Of a stretch of DNA of 64,000 nt, positions 17,415 through 26,358 are shown piece after piece (position 1 is the stretch's first letter; each line of letters starts with the position of its first letter). The stretch is from assembly GCF_023035295.1 (NCBI RefSeq), contig NZ_CP075076.1, forward strand, positions 186,001 through 250,000, written 5' to 3'. Position numbers and translations under genes: made by a program. Below the pieces are notes generated by a model. That model ran no database searches. It worked only from the letters and a program-made list of their open reading frames with translations, and was not told the origin of the DNA. The DNA is from Borrelia coriaceae. GTDB lineage: Bacteria; Spirochaetota; Spirochaetia; Borreliales; Borreliaceae.

Positions 17415-18389
17415 ATGAAAAATATACTAATATTTTTACTTTCTATTGTTAAGATTTTATCTTTTATATTAGTATTTAGCTTAATATTATTAGCCATAAT
17501 GCAACCACTCTATATTTTAAAAGAAAATGAAATTTCAATTACCACAAGGCTTGGTAAAATTGAAAGAACTGAAAACACAGCAGGACTTAAATATAAAATC
17601 CCATTTATTGAAAGTGTACAAATATTTCCCAAAAATATACTTAGATGGGATGGAGAACCTCAAAGAATTCCAACAGGGGGAGATGAAAAACAATTAATAT
17701 GGATAGATACAACTGCTAGATGGAAAATTGTAGACATTAATCAATTCTATACAGCAATCAAAACAATGAACAGAGCTTCCACAATAATCAATGCAGCTAT
17801 TGAGCCTGCCGTCAGAGGTGTTATTGCCAAATATCCTTTACTCGAAATCATTAGAAGCTCAAACGATCCAATTCAACGTCTATCTGATGGAATTTTAAAA
17901 CCACAAAATACTACAAACAATACAACCTACAAAATCACAAAGGGTCGCAAAATAATTGAAAATGAAATAATTGAAGTTTCCAATAAAAATACAAAAGACA
18001 TTGGAATAGAAATTGTTGATGTTCTTATTAGAAAAATTGGTTATGATCCAAGCTTAATTGACTCCGTACATAATAGAATGATTTCAGAAAGACAACAAAT
18101 TGCAGAAGAACAAAGAAGTACAGGAATTGCTGAGCAAACGGAAATCCTTGGTAGCATTGAAAAAGAAAAGCTCAAATTATTAAGTGAAGCAAAAGCTGAA
18201 GCAGCTAAAATCAAAGCGGAAGGGGATCATGAAGCTGCAAAAATTTATGCAAAGGCTTATGGCAAAAATGTTGAATTTTATAAATTCTGGCAAGCACTAG
18301 AAAGTTACAAAACAACACTTAAAGATAAACGAAAAATATTCTCAACAGATATGGATTTCTTTAAATACTTACATAATAAAAAAATTTAA
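17415..18389 (+). CDS. hflC: HflC, SPFH/band-7 membrane protein
   Basis: Partner of HflK in the FtsH-modulating complex. The 324-residue protein has an N-terminal membrane helix (about 10-33), band-7 domain starting ILKENEISITTRLGKIERTE, the family segment RQQIAEEQRSTGIAEQTEI and an Ala/Lys/Glu-rich helix (KAEAAKIKAEGDHEAAKIYA) that forms the long coiled-coil wall in related proteins. A ribosome-binding site GGAGG sits within the end of hflK. The pair ends at 18389, followed by a long gap. Confidence 0.94.
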   Translation: MKNILIFLLSIVKILSFILVFSLILLAIMQPLYILKENEISITTRLGKIERTENTAGLKYKIPFIESVQIFPKNILRWDGEPQRIPTGGDEKQLIWIDTTARWKIVDINQFYTAIKTMNRASTIINAAIEPAVRGVIAKYPLLEIIRSSNDPIQRLSDGILKPQNTTNNTTYKITKGRKIIENEIIEVSNKNTKDIGIEIVDVLIRKIGYDPSLIDSVHNRMISERQQIAEEQRSTGIAEQTEILGSIEKEKLKLLSEAKAEAAKIKAEGDHEAAKIYAKAYGKNVEFYKFWQALESYKTTLKDKRKIFSTDMDFFKYLHNKKI

Positions 18390-18885
18390 TATGAACTATT
18401 TTATTTAAAAACAGAACATCAAATGAATAAAAATTAAAAAAACACACATTAAAACAAGCAAAAAAATAAATTATACAAAATGGGCAAATACTTAAATTGT
18501 GTATTGTGGGCCATTTCAAAAAATATCTAAAAGATAACGATAATGTCAAACATACTAAGCTTTAATGAAAAATTTATAAAAGTTAAGCCAAATTATTACT
18601 ATGAAAATATAAAATATCCATTATTATATACTTAACATAACCATAATTAGGAAAAGATAAATAAAAAAACTTTTAATTTTGAGATATAAAAAAATTTTAC
18701 TTCTTTTTTATATCTCAAAGTTAAAACCTTGAAATAGCTATTTAATATGTTTGACAATAAATATACTCTTAAAAAAAGTCAAACAAGGATAATTTTTATC
18801 AAATTATTGTTCATTGACAAAAAACTTTGTTTATGAAAAAATAATCTTTGTTAATAAAAATTAATGATGTCAAAAATCAGATTTA
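18390..18885. other. 496-base gap between hflC and tRNA-Phe, no convincing gene
   Basis: No frame long enough or with a good ribosome-binding site. The longest plus-strand candidate is a 30-residue frame from ATG 18543, preceded by no clear Shine-Dalgarno sequence. The region contains a strong inverted repeat (listed separately), a 6-bp hairpin candidate around 18478-18518, and two TTGACA boxes (about 18750 and 18814-18819) without a good -10 partner at 17 bases. It could hold a small RNA, the hflC 3' end and the tRNA-Phe promoter, or decayed sequence; I cannot choose. Confidence 0.5.
18678..18719. repeat. 16-bp perfect inverted repeat, possible terminator
   Basis: Left arm 18678-18693 (TTTGAGATATAAAAAA) and right arm 18704-18719 are perfect reverse complements around a 10-base loop. 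The A6 and T6 runs lie at the loop side, not at the outer base, so it is not a textbook intrinsic terminator, although the AT-rich stem could still form. It lies about 290 bases after hflC. Confidence 0.6.
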
Positions 18886-18958
18886 GCCACTGTAGCTCAG
18901 TTGGTAGAGCATAGGACTGAAAATCCTTGTGTCAGGAGTTCGATTCTCCTCGGTGGCA
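18886..18958 (+). tRNA. tRNA-Phe (anticodon GAA)
   Basis: A 73-base cloverleaf. Acceptor GCCACTG pairs with CGGTGGC (one wobble), discriminator A, D arm with AGCTCAGTTGGTAGAGC, anticodon arm GGACTGAAAATCC presenting GAA, and T arm AGGAG-TTCGATT-CTCCT. CCA is not encoded. Confidence 0.97.
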
Positions 18959-19032
18959 ATATAAATAAAAGAATTTTTCTATTATGATGTAGGCCAACTA
19001 TAAAAGAAATAAGAGTAAACCTTAAGTCTAAA

Positions 19033-19061
19033 TTGTTAAAGACTATACAAACTGATACAAT
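19033..19061 (+). promoter_or_regulatory. Candidate promoter upstream of the HD-GYP-like gene
   Basis: TTGTTA (19033-19038), 17 bases, TACAAT (19056-19061). The start would fall near 19068, leaving a leader of about 94 bases before the ATG at 19162. An AAGGAGG sequence (19063-19069) and a four-codon frame from ATG 19070 lie right at the predicted transcript start. Confidence 0.45.
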
Positions 19062-19161
19062 AAGGAGGCATGTTTGTATCTTAAATGCTAAAGCATAAGA
19101 TAAAATCCCTGCATTATAAATTCAATTACTTTAAACAACAATACTTACAAGAGGGCCTCTA

Positions 19162-20706
19162 ATGATTCTCAAAGAAATAAAAAAAGTAGAAAATTTAACA
19201 GAAAAGGATATTATTTTTTCAAATATTGGGAATTGGGCCAAATTAAGCACAAGAGTAAATGAAAAAATAATCACATTTTTACACAAGGGTAATGTTCCAC
19301 ACATATCAGTAATAAACAATTATGAAAACATTCCACATGAAACATTAATAAATATAATTAATGAAGAACTCCTAAACAATGAAATAAATTCTTTAAAAGA
19401 AGAGCTAAAAGAAGCATTAGGTGATATATATAAACCATTCTCAGAAAAAGACAAAATGTTTACAATTTCTGGGAAAAAAACATTAATTAATTTAAATACA
19501 CTAATGGAAAGAGAACCCGATCCTATCTACTTTAAGGAAATAATTGAGGGAAGTTTCAAGATTTTACCAAAACACAAAATACTCTCTATTCAAAAGATAT
19601 TACTAAAAATCTATGATTATTTTAATTTTCAAAAATTAACAGACAAAGACAATCCTAATAATACAAAAACAATAAAAAAATTATATCTACACTCAGTAAG
19701 AAGGGATTATGAATTTTACGGAGAACAAATAAAAACAGAAGGCGACTCCATATTAACACATGCAATTGATACTACAATCTACTTTTTAATAACTATTGCA
19801 CAGCTAAATAAAGAAAGGGCTGCAAAAGACGCACCAAGATCAACTTCAAAATTTTTTATTGACAAATCACACTATACAGAATTCACAGAATTTTTTTACG
19901 ATAATGATATTATACTGCAAGCTGCACTTGGGGTGTTATTACACCCAATTGGGCTCATGCATACCACAATATTACAAAAACTAAGAGACAAAATTAGTCT
20001 TAAGAATAAAGATATAACAGAAAAAGAAATGTCCAAAATAGAACTTATGGAGAAAGGTATTAATATTGCTAAAAATCTATTCAGAATGAGAGAAGATATT
20101 TCTGCCATTACAAAAATGATAATAAATGGACAAAAAAACTATCTCAACATCAAACATTATACAGAAACACCAACAAAAAAATTTATCCATGAACTCATCA
20201 GAATTTTTTGCATAATAGATGTCTACGACGAAATGGTGAATCCTATAATAATCAAAGAACCGGTTAATCCTTTAGAAGCTATTGAATTTTTAACTAAAAA
20301 CAGTGAAAAATATCATTGGACAAAAGATAAACCAGAAGAATATTTAAAAAACAAAAAATTTGACATAGAAATGTTAAAAAATTTTTTAAAAATACTTGCA
20401 CCATTCGACTATGGAACAATAGTAGATGTATACATAAAGAATTGCAATGAACCTTTATTTAAAGCAGTTGTTTTTCAATACACAACGGGCATTTTACCTA
20501 TTTTATCTATCATAAAACAAAAGGATAAATCTTATAAAATTGGAGAAATACTATTAAATCTTGAATCTAAAGAAATCATTATAAAGGGACAAGATGGAGG
20601 AACTAAGACAAGTCCATTCAAAAATTCTGATCAATTTGAATTAAGACACAATATTGAAGAACTTAAAAATGATGAATTTCAACTCTTGACTTCTGTGCAA
20701 GATTAA
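19162..20706 (+). CDS. Degenerate HD-GYP-like protein
   Basis: The 514-residue protein has a middle region (about 195-380) that follows the helical plan of HD-GYP phosphodiesterases: a helix with THAIDTTIYFLITIAQLN, then LGVLLHPIGLMH where active enzymes have an HDIGK-type motif, and later IRIFCIIDVYDEMVNP, which closely matches the conserved I-V-D-x-Y-D-A helix after GYP. The second catalytic His-Asp is His-Pro here and no HHE...DGxGYP segment is visible, so cyclic-di-GMP hydrolysis is unlikely. A C-terminal region may be regulatory. GAGGG precedes the ATG by seven bases. The call is by motif spacing, not by search. Confidence 0.6.
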   Translation: MILKEIKKVENLTEKDIIFSNIGNWAKLSTRVNEKIITFLHKGNVPHISVINNYENIPHETLINIINEELLNNEINSLKEELKEALGDIYKPFSEKDKMFTISGKKTLINLNTLMEREPDPIYFKEIIEGSFKILPKHKILSIQKILLKIYDYFNFQKLTDKDNPNNTKTIKKLYLHSVRRDYEFYGEQIKTEGDSILTHAIDTTIYFLITIAQLNKERAAKDAPRSTSKFFIDKSHYTEFTEFFYDNDIILQAALGVLLHPIGLMHTTILQKLRDKISLKNKDITEKEMSKIELMEKGINIAKNLFRMREDISAITKMIINGQKNYLNIKHYTETPTKKFIHELIRIFCIIDVYDEMVNPIIIKEPVNPLEAIEFLTKNSEKYHWTKDKPEEYLKNKKFDIEMLKNFLKILAPFDYGTIVDVYIKNCNEPLFKAVVFQYTTGILPILSIIKQKDKSYKIGEILLNLESKEIIIKGQDGGTKTSPFKNSDQFELRHNIEELKNDEFQLLTSVQD

Positions 20707-21257
20707 TAGATTCTAATACAAGATTCGACTTTAAAAAAATCAAGCCTTGAGCCTCCATATTTTCTACAATCATATCTAGAAAGTCTCAAAATATTGTTGT
20801 CCAAATTTTCCCTTGACGGATAATGAATAATAATTTTTGCATCTTTATTTAAATTTTCATTTTCCGATATGATTTTAAGTAGATTTTCTTTAAAAGAATA
20901 GCTAAAAGGAGGATCAAGATAAATAAGGTCATAAAAAAGATCATTCTTACTAAGAAACAACTCAGCCTTCCTGAAAAAAAACCTGTAAGGTTCATTCACA
21001 ACCTCAAAATTCTTAATTAAAATATCTTTAGAAAACCTATTACAATCAACAAGATGAGCAAGACTAGCGCCCCTACTTAAAGCCTCAAGAGACATTATCC
21101 CCGTACCTGCAAATACATCAAGAAAATTTGACCTTACAATCTGATTAAAAAGAATAGAAAAAAATGCTTCTCTAACAACAGCCATCACAGGACGTACAAC
21201 ACCTGTTTTAGGAAAAACAACCTTCCACCCCTTATACTTACCTGCACTAACATGCAT
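20703..21257 (-). CDS. rsmD: 16S rRNA (guanine966-N2)-methyltransferase RsmD
   Basis: SAM-dependent enzyme that methylates G966 in the 30S head. The 184-residue protein has the family start VSAGKYKGWKVVFPKTG, then VRPVMAVVREAFFSIL (RPTTDRVREALF in E. coli), the SAM motif FLDVFAGTGIMSLEALSRGA near residue 62, and the catalytic LIYLDPPFSY near 113. It converges on the HD-GYP-like gene; the two stop codons share the palindrome TTAA at 20703-20706. Confidence 0.93.
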   Translation of the reverse strand: MHVSAGKYKGWKVVFPKTGVVRPVMAVVREAFFSILFNQIVRSNFLDVFAGTGIMSLEALSRGASLAHLVDCNRFSKDILIKNFEVVNEPYRFFFRKAELFLSKNDLFYDLIYLDPPFSYSFKENLLKIISENENLNKDAKIIIHYPSRENLDNNILRLSRYDCRKYGGSRLDFFKVESCIRIY

Positions 21258-21343
21258 AAGGACAAATTCTAAATCATTTTAAAAAAAAATCAAATATTTA
21301 TAATCTAAATATTTGATATAATTTTATTTAAAAGAGACAAAAT

Positions 21344-22174
21344 ATGAAAGGCATTATTTTAGCAGCAGGATATGGAACAAGGTTTTTACCCATAACAAAA
21401 ACTATTCCAAAGGAAATGTTGCCAATTTTAAATAAACCGTCCATCGACTATATTATTGACGAATTTATTAGTTCTGGAATCAAAGAAATACTAATAATAA
21501 CCTCAAGAAGAAAAGGGGTCTTGGATAATTATTTTGATAGAGAAATTGAACTTGAAACTGTATTTACAAAAGAATGTAAAAACGATTTGCTAGAAAAAAT
21601 AAAACTCAAAAATATTAATATTAGTTTTGTAAGACAAAATGAAATGATGGGCACAGGTCATGCTTTACTACAGGCAAAACCTTGGATAGGAATTAAAAGT
21701 GTAATAGTTGCATACCCCGACGACTTACATATAGGATCCCCACCCCTAACAGCACAACTAATAGAATTACACAAAAAAACTGGAAAAAACATATTGTCTG
21801 TCATCGAAAATCTTAAAGACATTAACAGATACGGAGTAATAGCATTAAACAAAGATAATATCCATGTAAAAGACATAGTAGAGAAACCAGAAATTGGAAA
21901 AGAACCAAGCAACAAAGCATCTATTGGAAGATTTTTATATACCCATGAATTCTTCGAATTTTTAGAAGAAGGGTTTAAGATCCACCAACAAGGAGAATAT
22001 CACCACATTTATGCTTTAAAAAAACTAATGTCTGAAAACAAAGTACTATACAAAAAAATAGAAGGTGAAAGACTTGATATAGGCAATATCGAAGGATATT
22101 TAGAATCAATAATCAAAATAGCAAAACGAGATGATAAATTATTACAAATCATCAAAAATTCACTAAGGACTTAA
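21344..22174 (+). CDS. galU: UTP--glucose-1-phosphate uridylyltransferase
   Basis: Makes UDP-glucose from UTP and glucose-1-phosphate, a precursor for Borrelia galactolipid/glycolipid synthesis after epimerisation. The 276-residue protein has the nucleotidyltransferase signature AAGYGTRFLPITKTIPKEM at residue 6, FVRQNEMMGTGHALLQA, YPDDLHIG, and VEKPEIGKEPSN. The start is the ATG at 21344. The next gene's ATG follows the stop directly, giving a two-gene unit. Confidence 0.94.
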   Translation: MKGIILAAGYGTRFLPITKTIPKEMLPILNKPSIDYIIDEFISSGIKEILIITSRRKGVLDNYFDREIELETVFTKECKNDLLEKIKLKNINISFVRQNEMMGTGHALLQAKPWIGIKSVIVAYPDDLHIGSPPLTAQLIELHKKTGKNILSVIENLKDINRYGVIALNKDNIHVKDIVEKPEIGKEPSNKASIGRFLYTHEFFEFLEEGFKIHQQGEYHHIYALKKLMSENKVLYKKIEGERLDIGNIEGYLESIIKIAKRDDKLLQIIKNSLRT

Positions 22175-23887
22175 ATGAAGATAGTAACTAAATATCATAA
22201 ATTCTATGATGCTCTTAACACACTAAAAAAATACATAAATATAAATATAGAAGAAAAAATTTTAAGATATAGTATCTTATCAAAACTTTATAAACTTAAC
22301 GAAGAAGAAATCAAGAACCTTATTAAAATAAGTCAAGATTACGAACCTAAAAAAAATAAAATAAATATCACACTTGAAGAATATTATTATGAGAAAATAC
22401 AAGACAAAAGAATAAAGAATTGGATATTAGACATAATTAAAGAAAAAAATCTACTACAAATAAAAAAAGAAACAAATCTTATTAGCAAAAGGCCTGGGAT
22501 AACATATAAATTAAACTCCACCAATTTTCTAAAAATAATTGAAATACAAAATAATAATACACACACGCAAGAGAAAAAAACATTATATAAACAATTAATA
22601 TTAAATTTCTCTAGCAACTTAAAAACAGATAATCTAGAACCAACAATAGATATATTAATAGCTGTAAAACATAGAAATAAGGAAAAAATTAAACACATAC
22701 TAAAATATAATCAATCATTCCAAAGATTATTTAAATCAAGCTTAAAAAATAAACAAAGTAGAGTCATTAAACTAAAAAAATTACTCATTTTAACTTACTG
22801 GCCAGTAGGATGTCTATCAAAATCACTTTTCAATAAAATTTTAACAAAAAATTACAGATACATAATAGACGAAGTTTTAACTTTAAAGTACGATGAAATT
22901 TTAAAATATTTAAAAACAATCAAAACTTTGAGTCTTAATGAAATTTTTTATAAAGGATCAAATAAAAACTCTAGTTTCAACTACTTTCTAAGTGAATTTG
23001 TAAATTATACCCCAAAAAATTTTCAAAATACTTTAAAAACTTATTTATTTTCACTTGAAAAAACTGCCATAAAACAATACCTAGAATGGTTTTTTAAAGA
23101 CAAAGTGCCAAATGAATGGAAAGATTTTATCCTTGCAATTGAATATATTGAAACGCATAAACTACTCAATCTAAATTCAAATATCAAAAATATCATCACA
23201 TCAAAATTTAAAGCAGAAGAATTTTTTGTATCTTTTGAAAAGATGAACTTTAACCCATATACAAGTTCAAAAATATTTCAAAATAAACATATAAAAAAAA
23301 TATTCCTACAAAATGTAATAAATTACATCAAAGACAATACAACAAAAATCGACACATATGGATGGATTGCATTTTACATCTATGCAGATAAAGATGATAA
23401 GGCAAAATTTTCAAAAGAAATAAAAAACTTTTTTGAAAGAAAAAATTTTGAAATTCAAAATCAAATATTTGTATATTTTCTATCCTTTTATCCAAATATT
23501 GATAAAAAACATTTCGAATTCATATCAGAAATAATGTTACATCTTGATGAAGATAAAATCACAGTACCTCAAGAAATAATAAAAATTCAAAAAACAAGTA
23601 CCCACAAATTAAATTATTGTAAATCATATATTTTTATCAAATCATTAACTTCAAGAACAAGAGTATTTAAAATATTACATAAAAATATCAAACCAGAACT
23701 TTTATTTAAGCTAGAAGCAGTTAAAACCGAAACATTACTACCAGCCATATGCTATATTACTTATTATTCAAAATCAGATGCATTAAAAGAAGACCAGAAC
23801 ATGTCACCCGAACAAAAAGAAGAAATAATAAGATTCATTACACTTTTAACTAAAGAAAAAAATAAATTTGATCTCAAGACACTATGA
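22175..23887 (+). CDS. Unknown 570-residue protein
   Basis: Starts immediately after the galU stop (TAA then ATG), with AAGGA within the galU end as ribosome-binding sequence. No signal peptide or membrane helix. It is Lys/Asn/Ile-rich and predicted mostly helical, with no motif I recognise. A conserved-looking N-terminal part (about 1-140) is followed by long helical stretches; nothing argues for enzymatic function. Position matches an uncharacterised gene next to galU in other Borrelia. A short direct repeat (GAAATATAGAAAT twice) follows the stop. Confidence 0.8.
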   Translation: MKIVTKYHKFYDALNTLKKYININIEEKILRYSILSKLYKLNEEEIKNLIKISQDYEPKKNKINITLEEYYYEKIQDKRIKNWILDIIKEKNLLQIKKETNLISKRPGITYKLNSTNFLKIIEIQNNNTHTQEKKTLYKQLILNFSSNLKTDNLEPTIDILIAVKHRNKEKIKHILKYNQSFQRLFKSSLKNKQSRVIKLKKLLILTYWPVGCLSKSLFNKILTKNYRYIIDEVLTLKYDEILKYLKTIKTLSLNEIFYKGSNKNSSFNYFLSEFVNYTPKNFQNTLKTYLFSLEKTAIKQYLEWFFKDKVPNEWKDFILAIEYIETHKLLNLNSNIKNIITSKFKAEEFFVSFEKMNFNPYTSSKIFQNKHIKKIFLQNVINYIKDNTTKIDTYGWIAFYIYADKDDKAKFSKEIKNFFERKNFEIQNQIFVYFLSFYPNIDKKHFEFISEIMLHLDEDKITVPQEIIKIQKTSTHKLNYCKSYIFIKSLTSRTRVFKILHKNIKPELLFKLEAVKTETLLPAICYITYYSKSDALKEDQNMSPEQKEEIIRFITLLTKEKNKFDLKTL

Positions 23888-23949
23888 AATATAGAAATGA
23901 AATATAGAAATATTTGATTTAAAGTAATAAAATAATACTCATAAAAGAT

Positions 23950-26358
23950 ATGAAGAAATATTTACTATTGCTTAAAAATCTGATCACCTTGTTTATTTTA
24001 TTACTTAATTCAAACCTGGCATACTCTCAAAGACTCATTAAAATTGGACAAGAAGAGATAAAAAATAAAAATTATGTACAAGCAATAAAAATTCTCAGTG
24101 AAGCCATTCAGAAATATCCAAAAGTACAAAACGGATACTATCTTTTAGCAATAGCCTATAGAGAAAACAATCAATTAACAGAAGCAGAAGGGGCTTTGCT
24201 TGATGGAATTGCAATAGGAGGGGAAATTGATTACAAGTTATATTTTGAATTGGGCAACATAATGTTTAAACGAGGCAAAGGTTATTATAATCTAGCAATT
24301 AAATATTACTCCAATTCAGTTAAAAACATGCCCAATTACGAGAAAGCACTTCTTAATAGAGCAAATTCTTATGTTGAACAAGGAAAAATTAATTTTAAAG
24401 AAAAAGATTACAAAAATGCATGGGATTCATACACAATGGCAATCCATGATTACTCGCAATTTATTACACTAAAATATGAAAGTGAAAAAAAAAATGATAT
24501 TCTCCACATGATAACTCTCTTAAGAAATAAGAAAGCTGCTCTTGAAGAACTTGACAAAAGTCTCAAAAATAGAAGTGAATACATTGCTAAAGAACAGCAA
24601 AAAGATCTTGACTCAAAATCTAAATCCGACTCAAAAGAGCAACCTGACACCAAAGACAAATCTAACTCAAAGTCTAAACCCGACTCAAAAGAGCAACCTG
24701 ACACCAAAGACAAATCTGACTCAAAGTCTAAACCCGACTCAAAAAAGCAACCTGACACCAAAGACAAATCTAACTCAAAGTCTAAACCCGACTCAAAAGA
24801 GCAACCTGACACTAAATACAAATCTGACTCAAAGTCTAAACCCGACTCAAAAAAGCAACCTGACACCAAAGACAAATCTGACTCAAAGTCTAAACCCGAC
24901 TCAAAAGAGCAACCTGACACCAAAGACAAATCTGACTCAAAGTCTAAACCCGACTCAAAAAAGCAACCTGACACCAAAAACAAACCTGACTCAAAGTCTA
25001 AACCCGACTCAAAAGAGCAACCTGACACCAAAGACAAATCTGACTCAAAGTCTAAACCCGACTCAAAAAAGCAACCTGACACCAAAGACAAATCTGACTC
25101 AAAGTCTAAACCCGACTCAAAAGAGCAACCTGACACCAAAGACAAATCTGACTCAAAGTCTAAACCCGACTCAAAAGAGCAACCTGACACCAAAAACAAA
25201 TCTGACTCAAAGTCTAAACCCGACTCAAAAGAGCAACCTGACACCAAAAACAAATCTGACTCAAAGTCTAAACCCGACTCAAAAGAGCAACCTGACACCA
25301 AAGACAAACCTGACTCAAAGTCTAAACCCGACTCAAAAGAGCAACCTGACACTAAATACAAATCTGACTCAAAGTCTAAACCCGACTCAAAAAAGCAACC
25401 TGACACCAAAGACAAATCTGACTCAAAGTCTAAACCCGACTCAAAAAAGCAACCTGACACCAAAGACAAATCTGACTCAAAGTCTAAACCCGACTCAAAA
25501 GAGCAACCTGACACCAAAGACAAATCTGACTCAAAGTCTAAACCCGACTCAAAAGAGCAACCTGACACCAAAGACAAACCTGACTCAAAGTCTAAACCCG
25601 ACTCAAAAGAGCAACCTGACACTAAATACAAATCTGACTCAAAGTCTAAACCCGACTCAAAAAAGCAACCTGACACCAAAGACAAATCTGACTCAAAGTC
25701 TAAACCCGACTCAAAAAAGCAACCTGACACCAAAGACAAATCTGACTCAAAGTCTAAACCCGACTCAAAAGAGCAACCTGACACCAAAGACAAATCTGAC
25801 TCAAAGTCTAAACCCGACTCAAAAGAGCAACCTGACACCAAAAACAAATCTGACTCAAAGTCTAAACCCGACTCAAAAGAGCAACCTGACACCAAAAACA
25901 AATCTGACTCAAAGTCTAAACCCGACTCAAAAGAGCAACCTGACACCAAAGACAAACCTGACTCAAAGTCTAAACCCGACTCAAAAGAGCAACCTGACAC
26001 TAAATACAAATCTGACTCAAAGTCTAAACCCGACTCAAAAAAGCAACCTGACACCAAAGACAAATCTGACTCAAAGTCTAAACCCGACTCAAAAGAGCAA
26101 CCTGACACCAAAGACAAACCTGACTCAAAGTCTAAACCCGACTCAAAAGAGCAACCTGACACTAAAGACAAATCTGACTCAAAGTCTAAACCCGACTCAA
26201 AAGAGCAACCTGACACCAAAAACAAACCTGACTCAAAGTCTAAACCTGGAAATAAGCAAACAATACTTAAAGAAAAATTTAAAGATAATTTAAAAACAAA
26301 TTCTTTAATTGAACTAGACAAAATTAATTGGCAAGAGGAGTTGAATATAGATGAATAA
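23950..26358 (+). CDS. Secreted TPR protein with a long 18-residue tandem-repeat domain
   Basis: The 802-residue protein has a signal peptide (KKYLLLLKNLITLFILLLNSNLAYS at residues 2-26, probable cleavage after AYS), about three or four TPR-like repeats (residues 30-200), then about 545 residues made of some thirty copies of an 18-residue unit (QPDTKDKSDSKSKPDSKE), and a short unique C-terminus. The repeat domain is extremely hydrophilic and certainly disordered; its Lys and Asp nearly balance. It overlaps lmp1 by eight bases, so the two are co-translated. By position it equals the gene before lmp1 in Lyme Borrelia. Exposure at the surface or periplasm is inference; function unknown. Confidence 0.85.
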   Translation: MKKYLLLLKNLITLFILLLNSNLAYSQRLIKIGQEEIKNKNYVQAIKILSEAIQKYPKVQNGYYLLAIAYRENNQLTEAEGALLDGIAIGGEIDYKLYFELGNIMFKRGKGYYNLAIKYYSNSVKNMPNYEKALLNRANSYVEQGKINFKEKDYKNAWDSYTMAIHDYSQFITLKYESEKKNDILHMITLLRNKKAALEELDKSLKNRSEYIAKEQQKDLDSKSKSDSKEQPDTKDKSNSKSKPDSKEQPDTKDKSDSKSKPDSKKQPDTKDKSNSKSKPDSKEQPDTKYKSDSKSKPDSKKQPDTKDKSDSKSKPDSKEQPDTKDKSDSKSKPDSKKQPDTKNKPDSKSKPDSKEQPDTKDKSDSKSKPDSKKQPDTKDKSDSKSKPDSKEQPDTKDKSDSKSKPDSKEQPDTKNKSDSKSKPDSKEQPDTKNKSDSKSKPDSKEQPDTKDKPDSKSKPDSKEQPDTKYKSDSKSKPDSKKQPDTKDKSDSKSKPDSKKQPDTKDKSDSKSKPDSKEQPDTKDKSDSKSKPDSKEQPDTKDKPDSKSKPDSKEQPDTKYKSDSKSKPDSKKQPDTKDKSDSKSKPDSKKQPDTKDKSDSKSKPDSKEQPDTKDKSDSKSKPDSKEQPDTKNKSDSKSKPDSKEQPDTKNKSDSKSKPDSKEQPDTKDKPDSKSKPDSKEQPDTKYKSDSKSKPDSKKQPDTKDKSDSKSKPDSKEQPDTKDKPDSKSKPDSKEQPDTKDKSDSKSKPDSKEQPDTKNKPDSKSKPGNKQTILKEKFKDNLKTNSLIELDKINWQEELNIDE
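24610..26248 (+). repeat. 54-bp in-frame tandem repeat, about 30 copies
   Basis: The unit starting CCTGACACC recurs exactly every 54 bases from 24643 to 26209, giving 29 full units, plus partial units at each side. Variation is confined to three codons: Glu/Lys before Gln, Asp/Asn/Tyr after PDTK, and Ser/Pro in K-(S/P)-D. These variants form repeated blocks: units 10-15 (25129-25452) and 22-27 (25777-26100) have the same variant order. The array length will be hard to assemble from short reads. Confidence 0.97.

Noticed and set aside
18361..18549. 62-codon minus-strand frame after hflC
   Set aside because: Phe/Tyr-rich translation typical of antisense AT-rich DNA, partly opposite hflC, no ribosome site.
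24610..26248. CRISPR array
   Set aside because: Units are contiguous coding repeats with no unique spacers, and no cas gene is nearby.
24542..26293. Second plus-strand frame of 583 codons across the same array
   Set aside because: Same cause; it has no ribosome site and no start-side domain. Kept only as a slippage observation.
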